From contig NZ_CACSIK010000002.1 of the NCBI RefSeq assembly GCF_902705875.1, positions 62,001 through 126,000 on the forward strand: a stretch of 64,000 bases of DNA, written 5' to 3'. The stretch is from Zhongshania aliphaticivorans. GTDB taxonomy: Bacteria > Pseudomonadota > Gammaproteobacteria > Pseudomonadales > Spongiibacteraceae. The notes beneath the pieces are model-generated. The model saw only the letters and a program-made list of their open reading frames with translations. It did no database searches and had not been told where the DNA came from. Below, in pieces: positions 38,955-47,757 of this stretch (positions within the stretch are counted from its first letter, which is position 1; each line of letters starts with the position of its first letter). Position numbers and translations under genes: made by a program.

Positions 38955-39851
38955 ATGATTATGTCGGGACCTAGGACAAATCTAGAGCAGTGGCACTGTT
39001 TTTTAGCCGTTGTGGATGAAGGTAGTTACGCTCGAGCCGCCGAGGTATTGCATAAGAGTCAATCAGCGGTGACCTATACCATTCAAAAAATGGAAGAGCA
39101 GTTAGGCGTTAAGGTGTTTGCGATTCAAGGTCGTAAGTCCGAACTGACAGAGGTAGGGCAGATGTTGTACCGCCGAGGGCGCGGCTTGATTGATGAGGCT
39201 TTACGTTTGGAAAAATCCGCTAAGTCTGTTGCAGCAGGTTGGGAGCCGCAGTTGAGAATAGTGAGCGATACCTTATTTCCGAGTGAAATTATGCTGAACT
39301 GTTTGGCGGATTTGAGTGAGAGCTGTCCAGACACTCGAATGGAATATGTAGAGACGGTGTTGAGCGGAGCAGAAGAGGCTTTGTTAGAGCGCCGTTGTGA
39401 TGTGGCGATAACAGGAATCGTACCGCCAGGTTTTTTGGGCGACCATTTAATGCGGGTGACTTTTGTTGCGGTTGCCCATCGAGATCATGCTTTACATCAG
39501 TTAGGCCGTGAGCTTGATTATCACGACTTGCGGCCTTTCCGTCAGCTTGTGGTAAGGGATTCTGGTGTTCGCCGTCAGCGCGATTCAGGTTGGTTGGAAG
39601 CTACTCAGCGCTTAACGGTAAGCCGTATGGATATGTCAATAAAGGCGGTAGTTCGCGGACTAGGTTTTGCTTGGTTGCCAGAGCCAAGTATACGTCGGGA
39701 ATTAGCAAGTGGTGAGCTCACTCCGTTGCCGATGGTGGAAGGTGGAGCGCGGTACGCAGATTTGTTTCTGATCTTGCCGGATCGTGATTTAGCCGGTGCA
39801 GCCACTTTACGTTGTGAGCAATTGATAAAAGCCGCCGCCCAACAGGTGTGA
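38955..39851 (+). CDS. LysR-type transcriptional regulator
   Basis: A roughly 298-residue regulator with an N-terminal winged helix-turn-helix (about 10-65: FLAVVDEGSYARAAEVLHKSQSAVTYTIQKMEEQLGVKVF) and a periplasmic-binding-protein-like effector domain. Three start codons lie close together (TTG 38952, ATG 38955, ATG 38961); I use 38955, but the choice is weak because the ribosome site is poor. It is divergent from azoR-pirin and most likely regulates them. The inducer is unknown. A strong terminator follows. Confidence 0.9.
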   Translation: MIMSGPRTNLEQWHCFLAVVDEGSYARAAEVLHKSQSAVTYTIQKMEEQLGVKVFAIQGRKSELTEVGQMLYRRGRGLIDEALRLEKSAKSVAAGWEPQLRIVSDTLFPSEIMLNCLADLSESCPDTRMEYVETVLSGAEEALLERRCDVAITGIVPPGFLGDHLMRVTFVAVAHRDHALHQLGRELDYHDLRPFRQLVVRDSGVRRQRDSGWLEATQRLTVSRMDMSIKAVVRGLGFAWLPEPSIRRELASGELTPLPMVEGGARYADLFLILPDRDLAGAATLRCEQLIKAAAQQV

Positions 39852-39942
39852 GCAGTAGGGTTTAATGAGTGGGCTTTCAGAGGTGTAGTCTATTTCAGCC
39901 TTAGGCAAAATGACGAAATGCTAACGCTATGATGAATAAGGC

Positions 39943-39976
39943 TCCCCTCAGAATAATATTCTGAGGGGATATTTTT
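39943..39976 (+). terminator. Rho-independent terminator after the LysR gene
   Basis: A perfect 12-base-pair stem (TCCCCTCAGAAT against ATTCTGAGGGGA, 3-base loop) is followed by ATATTTTTA on the plus strand. It also separates the convergent small secreted-protein gene. Confidence 0.85.
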
Positions 39977-40292
39977 AATTTGCAGCTAGGTTTGTCTGGT
40001 TATAGAACACAGCCAATTCATTGTATGCTTTAGCGACTCTTTCCATGCGACCAATAGCGAGATTGTGGCTCAGTGGCGAGGCTTTATTGCCGCACTTTTC
40101 TAGTCTACGGTCAGCATCATCCATGTAATCACGCACGTCTTGCCCTAGTTTGACGACTTGTTCAAAGCTAGTTTCATTTAATTTAGGAATTTCTGGGGCA
40201 CGGTAAACGGCGCGAGCTGCGCATTCGGCAAAGACTGTGCCGCTAATTAGGCATAGCATAAGGCTAGCGAGTAAAAATACAGACTTTTTCAT
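39975..40292 (-). CDS. Small secreted hypothetical protein
   Basis: A 105-residue protein with a classical Sec signal peptide (KK n-region, hydrophobic core, cleavage after VFA near residue 22). The mature 83-residue part is helical and charged (VVKLGQDVRDYMDDADRRLEKC) with three cysteines: two at or near the new N-terminus (ECAA) and one near residue 67, so a disulfide is possible. No family recognised. It is monocistronic, flanked by a terminator and a 205-base gap before the MATE gene. Confidence 0.7.
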   Translation of the reverse strand: MKKSVFLLASLMLCLISGTVFAECAARAVYRAPEIPKLNETSFEQVVKLGQDVRDYMDDADRRLEKCGNKASPLSHNLAIGRMERVAKAYNELAVFYNQTNLAAN

Positions 40293-40497
40293 TAGTCATA
40301 CCTCTTTAAAAAATGACGATGAAATGATGACGAAGGGGGCTTGGGTGGTGGCTTGATACTTAAATACCCAAATATTGTTACCCATGGTTGTGTGTTTATC
40401 AATCATAATCGTAAAAAGTGTGTAAATAAGGTCGACTAGATCACTAATCTTCGGAGAATTTACAATTTATAGAGGGTGTTACGGTGGGTAGCGAAGT

Positions 40498-41817
40498 CTA
40501 GTTTACGGAAGTTGGCACTTTTTTTAAGATACTGTATTTAAAGCACGCTGCGAGGCTGAGTCCACGAGCTATATTGAATGCCGTAAATGCAAGCCAAAGA
40601 CCACTATTGCCAAGGTGTTGCGTAAGTGCCCATAGGGGTAGGTAAATCACAGCAACTGAGAAGAGCATGCACCATTGCATGGTTTTGGTTTTGAGTGTGC
40701 CAATATAAATACCGTCTAGAAGGTAGCTTGGTGCACACAGCAGTGGCAGCCATGCTAACCAGTAATAATCATTGTTTATGAGAAGAGCCACTGCGGGTAA
40801 ATCGGTCATCATTTCAATAATGGCAGATTTAAAAAGAATGAGAATGACGCTGGCGCTAAAAGCGGCAACGGCACAGAATTTAGCGCAGGCTAGGCAAAGC
40901 TTAATGAGCAGTGCTTGGTTGTTATTCTTATAGGCTTCACCAACCAATGCTTCTGCCGCGTGGGCAAAGCCATCAAGGCCGTAAGCGCTGATCATCATTA
41001 ATTGCAGCAAAATGGCGTTGGCGGCAAGTTGGTTTTGTCCAAGAGCCGCACTTTGGGCGGTAAAAAAAGCAAGGCTGGATAGCAGTGCGGCTGTTCTAAT
41101 AAACAGATGGAAGTTGGTGGTAAGGAGCTGCTTAAGTTTGGGGCCTTGCGCCCAGCTTATCTTTAAACCCGTTGCTAGCGTGTGTTTTAAGGGGGTGCGT
41201 ACCGCCCACAGAGCCAGCGCAAATCCAAAGTACTCACTGATTGCGCTTGCGGCGGCTGCGCCATTGCTGAGTTGGTTGAATTTGATTATCAAAACATAAT
41301 CCAGCGCGATATTTAGAAGATTGCTGGCTACTGCGATGATCAGCGGCCAACGAGTTTGCTGCTGTCCGATAAGCCAGCCTATAACAACATAAGTACCTAA
41401 TACGGCGGGGGCGCTATACAGGCGGATATGTAAGTAGCGTTGCGCTATAGGGAGTAGGTTCTCAGTGGTATTCATTAAACCAAGGCCGATGTGGCTAAAG
41501 CTTCTACCGATGATGAATATCAAAATAGCGATAATGCTGCTAAGTAAAAGGGCTTTTATTAATAAGCCCGCGCTTTCCTGGTGGTTATGGGTTTGGGCGC
41601 TGGCGCCAGTGGTGCCCATTCTCAGAAAGCCAAACCCCCAATATAGGAAGGCAAGTAAGCTGGTGCTAATGGCGACAGCGCTTAAGTAGCGGCTGTCGTC
41701 AAGATGGCCGAGAATGGCGGTATCGACAATGCCCAAGAGTGGAACCGATAGGTTCGCAAGGATCATCGGCCATGCAATGTTGCGAATGCGACGGTTAATT
41801 TGCTGTGAAGAGCTCAT
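40498..41817 (-). CDS. MATE family efflux transporter (DinF-like)
   Basis: A 439-residue membrane protein with twelve predicted helices. The N-terminus RRIRNIAWPMILANLSVPLLGIVDTAILGHL is typical of the DinF branch of MATE exporters, which move organic cations or oxidised compounds out in exchange for Na+ or H+. It stands alone, divergent from coxB. No LexA box was seen upstream, unlike E. coli dinF, which lies behind lexA. The substrate is unknown. Confidence 0.88.
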   Translation of the reverse strand: MSSSQQINRRIRNIAWPMILANLSVPLLGIVDTAILGHLDDSRYLSAVAISTSLLAFLYWGFGFLRMGTTGASAQTHNHQESAGLLIKALLLSSIIAILIFIIGRSFSHIGLGLMNTTENLLPIAQRYLHIRLYSAPAVLGTYVVIGWLIGQQQTRWPLIIAVASNLLNIALDYVLIIKFNQLSNGAAAASAISEYFGFALALWAVRTPLKHTLATGLKISWAQGPKLKQLLTTNFHLFIRTAALLSSLAFFTAQSAALGQNQLAANAILLQLMMISAYGLDGFAHAAEALVGEAYKNNNQALLIKLCLACAKFCAVAAFSASVILILFKSAIIEMMTDLPAVALLINNDYYWLAWLPLLCAPSYLLDGIYIGTLKTKTMQWCMLFSVAVIYLPLWALTQHLGNSGLWLAFTAFNIARGLSLAACFKYSILKKVPTSVN

Positions 41818-42270
41818 GATTAAAGCGTGTCGCGTTTTGTTATGGGGTATGCACAGAATTAGGGCGAATAAAAAATTGATATTTGCGTTAGTGCGAAAAT
41901 AGATTTTATCCTATATCTAGTGGTTTGATGACTAGATTAACCCTTTAATTGGTAGGTTTTTAGCAAATCAGGTGAAAATACCCTAAAAGTCATAGTGCAT
42001 TCAGGAGAACCGGAGTAGCGCTGGTGCATTTATCAGGTTTATAATTGCGGCGTTTTGTCGCACCCAAAGTAGCGTCAATGAGTTTGCGATGTACAAATTA
42101 CGAATGAATCTGAATACAGATTTCCCAGAAATTCTGCACTTAGATTTGTTTGTGTCTGTTGTGAGAGTTCAATTTAACGATTGTGTTCCCTCAATAGATA
42201 GAAAACTTGTACACCGTTCTCTTTGTGTGGTCTGAGGGGTCTTTATTAACTGTACATGGAGACACGGGAG
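41818..42270. other. Long divergent promoter region between MATE gene and coxB
   Basis: 453 bases without a supported gene. A TATAAT hexamer at 42040-42045 is the only clear -10-like element; no convincing -35 lies at standard spacing. The length suggests regulated expression of the cytochrome oxidase operon, but I see no recognisable operator. Confidence 0.35.
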
Positions 42271-43428
42271 ATGTATTTACAAGCGAAACGGCTTCTCAAG
42301 CTGGCGCTTAGTCCTGTGCTAATGCTGCTAAGCCTGTTTAGTACTGGCGCATGGGCCGAGCAGGCCGAGCGTTGGCAAACCAATATGACCCCTGGTATTA
42401 CCGAGGTTGGTCATCAAATTTACGACTTGCATATGTGGGTTTTCTACATTTGTGTCGTAACAGGCATAGTAGTTTTTGGCGTGATGTTTTACTCGGTATT
42501 TGCATACCGTAAAGAGCGTCATCAGGAGCCAGCAACTTTCCACGAAAATACGCGAATGGAAATTGCTTGGACCATAGTTCCTTTTTTAATCTTGTTGTTT
42601 ATGGCTGTTCCAGCCACCAAAACCTTGATTGAAATCTACGATACCGACGATGCTGATTTAGATATCTTAATTACCGGTTATCAGTGGAAATGGAAATACG
42701 AATACATCAATCCAGACGGTGATAATGTTAGTTTCTTCTCTAACTTGTTGACTGATGGTGCGGAAATTGCGAATACCGAAGACAAGGGTTCAAATTACTT
42801 GTTGGAAGTTGATGAGCCAGTTGTTATCCCGGTAAACAAAAAAGTGCGCTTTTTAGTTACCGCCAATGACGTATTGCACGCTTGGTGGGTGCCTGCGTTA
42901 GCGGTTAAGCGTGATGCAATTCCTGGTTTTATCAACGAAGCATGGACTAAAGCGACTGAAACCGGTGTTTTTCGTGGTCAGTGTGCTGAGCTGTGTGGCC
43001 GCAATCATGGCTTTATGCCCATTGTGGTTAACGTCGTTGAAGAGTCTGAATATGAAGCGTGGTTAGGCGAAAAAGAAGCCGCCGCTGCTGAAATTAAAGA
43101 ATTGATGGCAAAAGACTTTTCTCTTGATGAGTTGGTAGAGCGCGGTAAGTCAGTTTACACAAGTGCATGTTCTGCTTGTCATGGTGCAAATGGTGAAGGC
43201 GGTGTCGGTAAAGCAATTGCTGGCAGTGCTATAGCGACTGGCGCTATAAGAGAGCATACAGACCGCATCGTCAATGGTGTACCAGGCACTGCAATGCCGG
43301 CATTTGGTAGTCAGCTAAACGAGGTAGATCTTGCCGCTGTTATTACATATCAGCGCAATGCCTTCGGTAACAACATGGGTGACATGTTGCAGCCAGTTGA
43401 TATTTACAACTTCAAGAAAGGTCAGTAG
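42271..43428 (+). CDS. coxB: Cytochrome c oxidase subunit II with fused cytochrome c (caa3 type)
   Basis: A 385-residue subunit II. It has a signal peptide (to about residue 29), two transmembrane helices, and the CuA domain with ligands H203 (HAWWVP) and GQCAELCGRNHGFM (C238, E240, C242, H246, M249). A C-terminal cytochrome c domain carries CSACH at 300-304, with the methionine ligand probably in TAMPAFG. It takes electrons from cytochrome c and passes them to subunit I. Two ATGs are possible (42256 and 42271); the second has GGAG at 9 bases and is chosen. First gene of the oxidase operon, with coxA 12 bases downstream. Confidence 0.95.
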   Translation: MYLQAKRLLKLALSPVLMLLSLFSTGAWAEQAERWQTNMTPGITEVGHQIYDLHMWVFYICVVTGIVVFGVMFYSVFAYRKERHQEPATFHENTRMEIAWTIVPFLILLFMAVPATKTLIEIYDTDDADLDILITGYQWKWKYEYINPDGDNVSFFSNLLTDGAEIANTEDKGSNYLLEVDEPVVIPVNKKVRFLVTANDVLHAWWVPALAVKRDAIPGFINEAWTKATETGVFRGQCAELCGRNHGFMPIVVNVVEESEYEAWLGEKEAAAAEIKELMAKDFSLDELVERGKSVYTSACSACHGANGEGGVGKAIAGSAIATGAIREHTDRIVNGVPGTAMPAFGSQLNEVDLAAVITYQRNAFGNNMGDMLQPVDIYNFKKGQ

Positions 43429-43440
43429 GGGGATTACACC

Positions 43441-45000
43441 ATGGGTGCTCATCACGGACCTGCTAAAGGTTTCAGTCGGTGGTTATTTACCACCAACCAC
43501 AAAGACATCGGTACGATGTATTTGTGGTTCAGCTTTGCGATGTTCTTATTAGGCGGCTCGTTCGCCATGATCATTCGCGCTGAATTGTTCCAGCCCGGCT
43601 TGCAAATTGTGCAGCCCGAGTTTTTCAACCAAATGACGACCATGCATGGCTTGGTCATGGTGTTTGGTGCCATCATGCCGGCTTTTGTTGGCTTGGCTAA
43701 CTGGATGATACCGATGATGATCGGTGCACCAGATATGGCATTGCCACGTATGAACAACTGGTCATTTTGGATTTTGCCACCAACGTTTTTATTGTTGGCG
43801 TCTACCCTTCTTATGGAAGGCGGTGGTCCTAACTTTGGTTGGACGTTCTACGCGCCGTTGTCTACGACATACGCGCCTCCAAGCGTGACCTTCTTTATAT
43901 TTGCGGTTCACGCCATGGGTATATCGTCGATCATGGGCTCGATCAACATCATTGCCACTATTGTGAACATGCGCGCGCCAGGCATGACTTACATGAAAAT
44001 GCCAATGTTTGTATGGACTTGGTTGATTACGGCGTTCTTGCTAGTGGCGGTTATGCCGGTATTAGCCGGTGCAGTTACCATGATGTTAATGGATATTCAC
44101 TTTGGCACCAGCTTCTTTAGTGCGGCAGGTGGTGGTGATCCCGTATTGTTCCAGCACGTGTTCTGGTTCTTTGGTCACCCTGAAGTTTACATTATCATTT
44201 TGCCTGCATTTGGTGTTGTGTCAGAGATCATTCCAACGTTCTCGCGTAAGCCCTTGTTCGGTTATGATTCAATGGTTTATGCAACATCATCGATCGCTTT
44301 CTTATCGTTTATTGTATGGGCTCACCATATGTATACGGTAGGTATGCCGATTGCTGGCGAACTGTTCTTTATGTATGCCACGATGTTGATTGCGGTGCCA
44401 ACGGCTGCAAAAGTATTCAACTGGATAACGACGATGTTTAAAGGGTCTATTACCCTTGAAACGCCCATGTTGTTTGCAATTGCTAAAGTATTTTTGTTCA
44501 CGATCGGTGGTTTCTCTGGTCTGATGTTGGCTATTGCGCCAGCTGATTTCCAATACCACGATAGCTACTTTGTTGTGGCTCACTTCCACTACACAATGGT
44601 TGCTGGTGCGATATTCGCCCTGTCGGCTGCGGTGTATTACTGGATTCCAAAGTGGACGGGCAAAATGTACAACGAGACCATGGGTAAAGCCCATTTCTGG
44701 ATCTCGTTCATTGGCTTTAACCTGACCTTCTTCCCGCAGCACTTTGTGGGTCTGGCAGGTATGCCGCGCCGTATTCCTGACTACAACCTGATGTTTGCTG
44801 ACTTCAATATGATGTCATCTATTGGTGCCTTTATTTACGGTACAAGCCAGCTACTGTTCTTGTTCAACATTGTTAGAACAATTACACATGGCAAGCCTGT
44901 TACTGAAGATAAAGTTTGGGAAGGTGGCACGACGCTGGAGTGGACAGTGCCTTCGCCTGCGCCATACCACACCTTTACGACTCCGCCAGAAATTAAGTAA
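43441..45000 (+). CDS. coxA: Cytochrome c oxidase subunit I
   Basis: A 519-residue heme-copper oxidase core with twelve helices. Heme a ligands are H69 and H383, heme a3 ligand is H381 (HFHY), and CuB ligands are H246, H295 and H296. The cross-linked tyrosine is Y250, and the glutamate E248 (FGHPEVY) marks an A1-type proton channel. It reduces oxygen to water and pumps protons across the inner membrane. The gene lies between coxB and ctaG in a tightly packed operon. Confidence 0.97.
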   Translation: MGAHHGPAKGFSRWLFTTNHKDIGTMYLWFSFAMFLLGGSFAMIIRAELFQPGLQIVQPEFFNQMTTMHGLVMVFGAIMPAFVGLANWMIPMMIGAPDMALPRMNNWSFWILPPTFLLLASTLLMEGGGPNFGWTFYAPLSTTYAPPSVTFFIFAVHAMGISSIMGSINIIATIVNMRAPGMTYMKMPMFVWTWLITAFLLVAVMPVLAGAVTMMLMDIHFGTSFFSAAGGGDPVLFQHVFWFFGHPEVYIIILPAFGVVSEIIPTFSRKPLFGYDSMVYATSSIAFLSFIVWAHHMYTVGMPIAGELFFMYATMLIAVPTAAKVFNWITTMFKGSITLETPMLFAIAKVFLFTIGGFSGLMLAIAPADFQYHDSYFVVAHFHYTMVAGAIFALSAAVYYWIPKWTGKMYNETMGKAHFWISFIGFNLTFFPQHFVGLAGMPRRIPDYNLMFADFNMMSSIGAFIYGTSQLLFLFNIVRTITHGKPVTEDKVWEGGTTLEWTVPSPAPYHTFTTPPEIK

Positions 45001-45015
45001 GGGCTGGGTGTAATT

Positions 45016-45585
45016 ATGACGACGCAGGTAGACAAAAACATCAAAATGCTCAGCGTAAAGCTGCTGGGCTTGGTGGTTATTATGTTTGCCTTCGCTATGT
45101 GGGTAATGCCCCCGCTTTACGATGCTTTATGCGAGGCGTTGGGCATTAACGGTAAAACCGGTCAGCAGTACACGGTTGTAGACAGCCAAATTGATACAGA
45201 CCGTATAGTAAAAGTACAGTTTGTTGCACAAAACAATGAAATGATGCCTTGGGAGTTTTCGCCTAACACCAGTCAAATTGAGGTTCACCCTGGTGAATCA
45301 AATCAAGTGACTTATTACGCAAAGAATACGCAGAATAAGTTTATGGTGTCGCAGGCTATTCCCAGCATTGTTCCGTCCCGTGCAGCCGAGTACTTTCATA
45401 AAACGGAGTGTTTTTGCTTCAATCAGCAGCCTTTGGCGGCGGGAAGCAATGCCGATTTAGCGCTACAATTTATTATTGATCGTGATTTACCCAAAGATAT
45501 CCATGTAATTACCTTGTCGTACACAATTTTTGACGTAACCGAGATGGCGGCCAAACAGGATTCTGTTGCGGCATCATCGAAATAG
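45016..45585 (+). CDS. ctaG: Cytochrome c oxidase assembly protein CtaG/Cox11
   Basis: A 189-residue copper chaperone that delivers Cu to the CuB site of subunit I. It has one N-terminal transmembrane helix (about 12-34) and a periplasmic immunoglobulin-like domain with the copper-binding CFCF motif (TECFCFNQQPL). Starts 15 bases after coxA. Together with SCO1 (CuA delivery), SURF1 and the heme synthases further on, it shows that the assembly genes travel with the structural genes. Confidence 0.94.
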   Translation: MTTQVDKNIKMLSVKLLGLVVIMFAFAMWVMPPLYDALCEALGINGKTGQQYTVVDSQIDTDRIVKVQFVAQNNEMMPWEFSPNTSQIEVHPGESNQVTYYAKNTQNKFMVSQAIPSIVPSRAAEYFHKTECFCFNQQPLAAGSNADLALQFIIDRDLPKDIHVITLSYTIFDVTEMAAKQDSVAASSK

Positions 45586-45625
45586 AAAAGAGATTTTTCT
45601 CTCCCGAGAAAATGGAGATTTAACA

Positions 45626-46606
45626 ATGGCGGGTCAAAGTAATACAGGGCATGAAACTTATTACGTGCCAGACAGTAGTAAATTAGCTGTTAGTGCGTCG
45701 ATAGGTATGACAGCTATCGTCTACGGTGCTGCCAGCTTTATAAATGACGCCAGCTATCGCGCTGGTGAAGATACAAACTCCGGCTTTATTTTGTTTGCTG
45801 GTTTAGCGTGGTTAGCCGCAACCTTATTTGTGTGGTTTAGCACGACTATTCGTGAAAACCGCGCTGGTATGAATAGCGCACAGCTAAAGCAGTCATACGT
45901 GATTGGCATGCAGTGGTTTATATTTTCTGAAGTAATGTTCTTTGGCGCATTCTTTGGTGCCCTTTTCTATATCCGCAACCTTGCTGGTCCATGGTTAGCT
46001 GGTGAAGGCGATGGGGTAATGAACACCCTACTTTGGCCTGGTTTTGAATACACTTGGCCGCTGCTAGAAACGCCTCAAGATGCAATTGGTGGTGTACAAG
46101 CACAGGCTGCAGCTGGGCATTTAGCAAACAATGGTGAATTTGTAGGTGCCGAGCATAGCTTGTCATTTCCAGGTTTTGCCAATATTGGTCATTGGTTACC
46201 TTTGTACAACACCGTGATTCTGCTGGCATCTAGCTTTACTTGTCATATTGCCCATATGGGTATTAAGCAGAATGATCGTAAGAAGTTTAACTTATGGCTG
46301 TTCATCACTGTGGCACTGGGATGCATCTTCTTGTACTTACAGTACATGGAATACCATGAAGCACTGTTTGAATATGGTATTCGCTTAAACAGTGGTGTTT
46401 ACGGAACAACATTCTTCATGTTGACGGGTTTCCATGGCTTCCACGTTGCTATGGGTACGTTCATGTTGTTGGTTCAGTGGTTACGTTCAAAAACAAAGGG
46501 TCACTTCTCAGCGGAAGACCAATTTGGTTTTGAAGCGTCTTCATGGTATTGGCACTTTGTTGATGTGGTTTGGGTATTCTTGTTCTTGTTCGTTTACATT
46601 CTGTAA
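45626..46606 (+). CDS. coxC: Cytochrome c oxidase subunit III
   Basis: A 326-residue subunit III with seven transmembrane helices. It contains FSEVMFFGAFFGALFYIR, the TVILLASSFTCHIAHMGI helix, YHEALFEYGIRLNSGVYGTTFFMLTGFHGFHV and the terminal SSWYWHFVDVVWVFLF. The frame is open from 45566 and overlaps ctaG, but the ATG at 45626 follows GGAGA and is the natural start. Between helices there is a 60-residue hydrophilic insertion (about 150-185: ETPQDAIGGVQAQAAAG) that makes the protein longer than usual; related marine gammaproteobacteria also have long forms. Confidence 0.94.
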   Translation: MAGQSNTGHETYYVPDSSKLAVSASIGMTAIVYGAASFINDASYRAGEDTNSGFILFAGLAWLAATLFVWFSTTIRENRAGMNSAQLKQSYVIGMQWFIFSEVMFFGAFFGALFYIRNLAGPWLAGEGDGVMNTLLWPGFEYTWPLLETPQDAIGGVQAQAAAGHLANNGEFVGAEHSLSFPGFANIGHWLPLYNTVILLASSFTCHIAHMGIKQNDRKKFNLWLFITVALGCIFLYLQYMEYHEALFEYGIRLNSGVYGTTFFMLTGFHGFHVAMGTFMLLVQWLRSKTKGHFSAEDQFGFEASSWYWHFVDVVWVFLFLFVYIL

Positions 46607-46636
46607 ACGCGAACGACGACTCGTACTAGCTCAGTA

Positions 46637-46689
46637 AATTTGGCCGGTACATTTGCTTACTAAGGTAAGTGGGTGTTACCGGCCAAATT
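46637..46689. terminator. Large inverted repeat between coxC and the DUF2909 gene
   Basis: AATTTGGCCGGTA and TACCGGCCAAATT pair perfectly over 13 bases around a 27-base loop that contains a smaller CTTAC/GTAAG stem. It lies between convergent genes and probably works as a bidirectional stop, though the T runs are short. Confidence 0.6.
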
Positions 46690-46702
46690 GCATATTGGGA
46701 GT

Positions 46703-46954
46703 CTAGGGTTTAGATTGGCTGGCTTCATTTGAATCTAAATAGCGTTGGTCCCATGGCGCTTTAGAGCCGAGCTCGCCAGTAAAAAAGCCATAGAATAGAA
46801 AGCCCATCAAGCATGTCGCAAGGATGAGGCGAACCTTTAAAGATTGCCACGTCCGCATTGTTGTACCGCGATCTTGCATTAAAAAGAACAGGCCACTAAA
46901 GAGGCTGATAACAAGTGCGATAAATAGCACAACTATGACAATCTTTAACCACAT
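46703..46954 (-). CDS. DUF2909 twin-transmembrane protein
   Basis: An 83-residue inner-membrane protein with two helices (about 3-25 and 45-65) joined by a short loop (MQDRGTTMRTWQSLKVR). DUF2909 genes sit, usually reversed, inside cytochrome oxidase clusters of pseudomonads and relatives; a role in oxidase assembly or regulation is suspected but not shown. The frame extends to 47005 into the SURF1 side, but GGAGG lies 9 bases before the ATG at 46954. It is divergent from the SURF1 gene, with 53 bases between starts. Confidence 0.85.
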   Translation of the reverse strand: MWLKIVIVVLFIALVISLFSGLFFLMQDRGTTMRTWQSLKVRLILATCLMGFLFYGFFTGELGSKAPWDQRYLDSNEASQSKP

Positions 46955-47007
46955 ACTGCTGAACCTCCAGAATTGTTTGCCGCAGTATACACAATAGGGT
47001 TTCATAA

Positions 47008-47757
47008 ATGGCTAGCAAGCAAAATAGGTTGCAATGGCAGTTGGATTGGAAGTCAGCCTTAGCTATTACCTTGATGCTGCCCGTGTTAGTGAGCCTTGGC
47101 TGTTGGCAGCTAGAGCGCGCCGATGAAAAACGCGACTTACTTTCCGATTTTGAGGAACGACGCCTGCTGCCGGCAGTGAATATTGCCGAACTCACAAATT
47201 ATCCTAACTACCGACCTGTCTATGCGCTGGGTGAGTTTGATGAAAGCCGTTATTGGTTATTGGATAATAGAATTAATCAGGGGCGGTTCGGATATGAGAT
47301 AATGGCCGTTTTTAAACTAAACAACGGCCGAGAACTGTTGGTTGATCGAGGTTGGGTTGAGGGTGACGCGTCTCGCCGTACCTTGCCAGCCATAAACACC
47401 CCAAGTGGCGTTGTTAAAGTTACTGGTGAGCTATATCGCAGTGTGGAAAAGAATTTTAGTTTAGGTGAGGAGCAGCAGTTAAGTGACTGGCCTCGGCGTC
47501 AGCAATGGTTGGATATTGATGCGGCGAATCAAGAGTTCCCTAGTTTATTAACAACTAGCTTGCGATTAGATAGCAATAGTCCTGGTGCTTTGCAAATTAA
47601 GCGAATGGTGGTTAATGTTACGCCCGCCAAACATACAGGCTATGCAGTGCAGTGGTTTGGAATGGCTTTAGCACTTGGCATTATCTTTATATTGCGCAAT
47701 TCAAATTTGGTGCAGTGGTATCAACACCGTAAAGACACAGAGAACAATGGACAATGA
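47008..47757 (+). CDS. SURF1 family cytochrome oxidase assembly protein
   Basis: A 249-residue protein with one transmembrane helix at each end (about 18-35 and 213-231) and a periplasmic domain between. Family blocks include LGCWQLERADEKRDLL, LLDNRINQGRFGYEIMAVF, VDRGWVEGD and the final VQWFGMALALGIIFI. SURF1 helps insert heme a into subunit I. The stop overlaps the next ATG by 4 bases. Confidence 0.92.
   Translation: MASKQNRLQWQLDWKSALAITLMLPVLVSLGCWQLERADEKRDLLSDFEERRLLPAVNIAELTNYPNYRPVYALGEFDESRYWLLDNRINQGRFGYEIMAVFKLNNGRELLVDRGWVEGDASRRTLPAINTPSGVVKVTGELYRSVEKNFSLGEEQQLSDWPRRQQWLDIDAANQEFPSLLTTSLRLDSNSPGALQIKRMVVNVTPAKHTGYAVQWFGMALALGIIFILRNSNLVQWYQHRKDTENNGQ

Noticed and set aside
41818-41900. 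Possible LexA box before the MATE (DinF-like) gene
   Set aside because: No CTGT-N8-ACAG pattern found in the promoter gap; the DinF similarity is to the transporter family only.
44150-44163. CACGTG core inside coxA as parS
   Set aside because: Flanking bases do not form the TGTTNC/GAAACA arms.
44302-44742. 146-residue minus-strand open frame inside coxA
   Set aside because: It is a shadow of coxA codon use; no start site, no motif, no neighbour logic.
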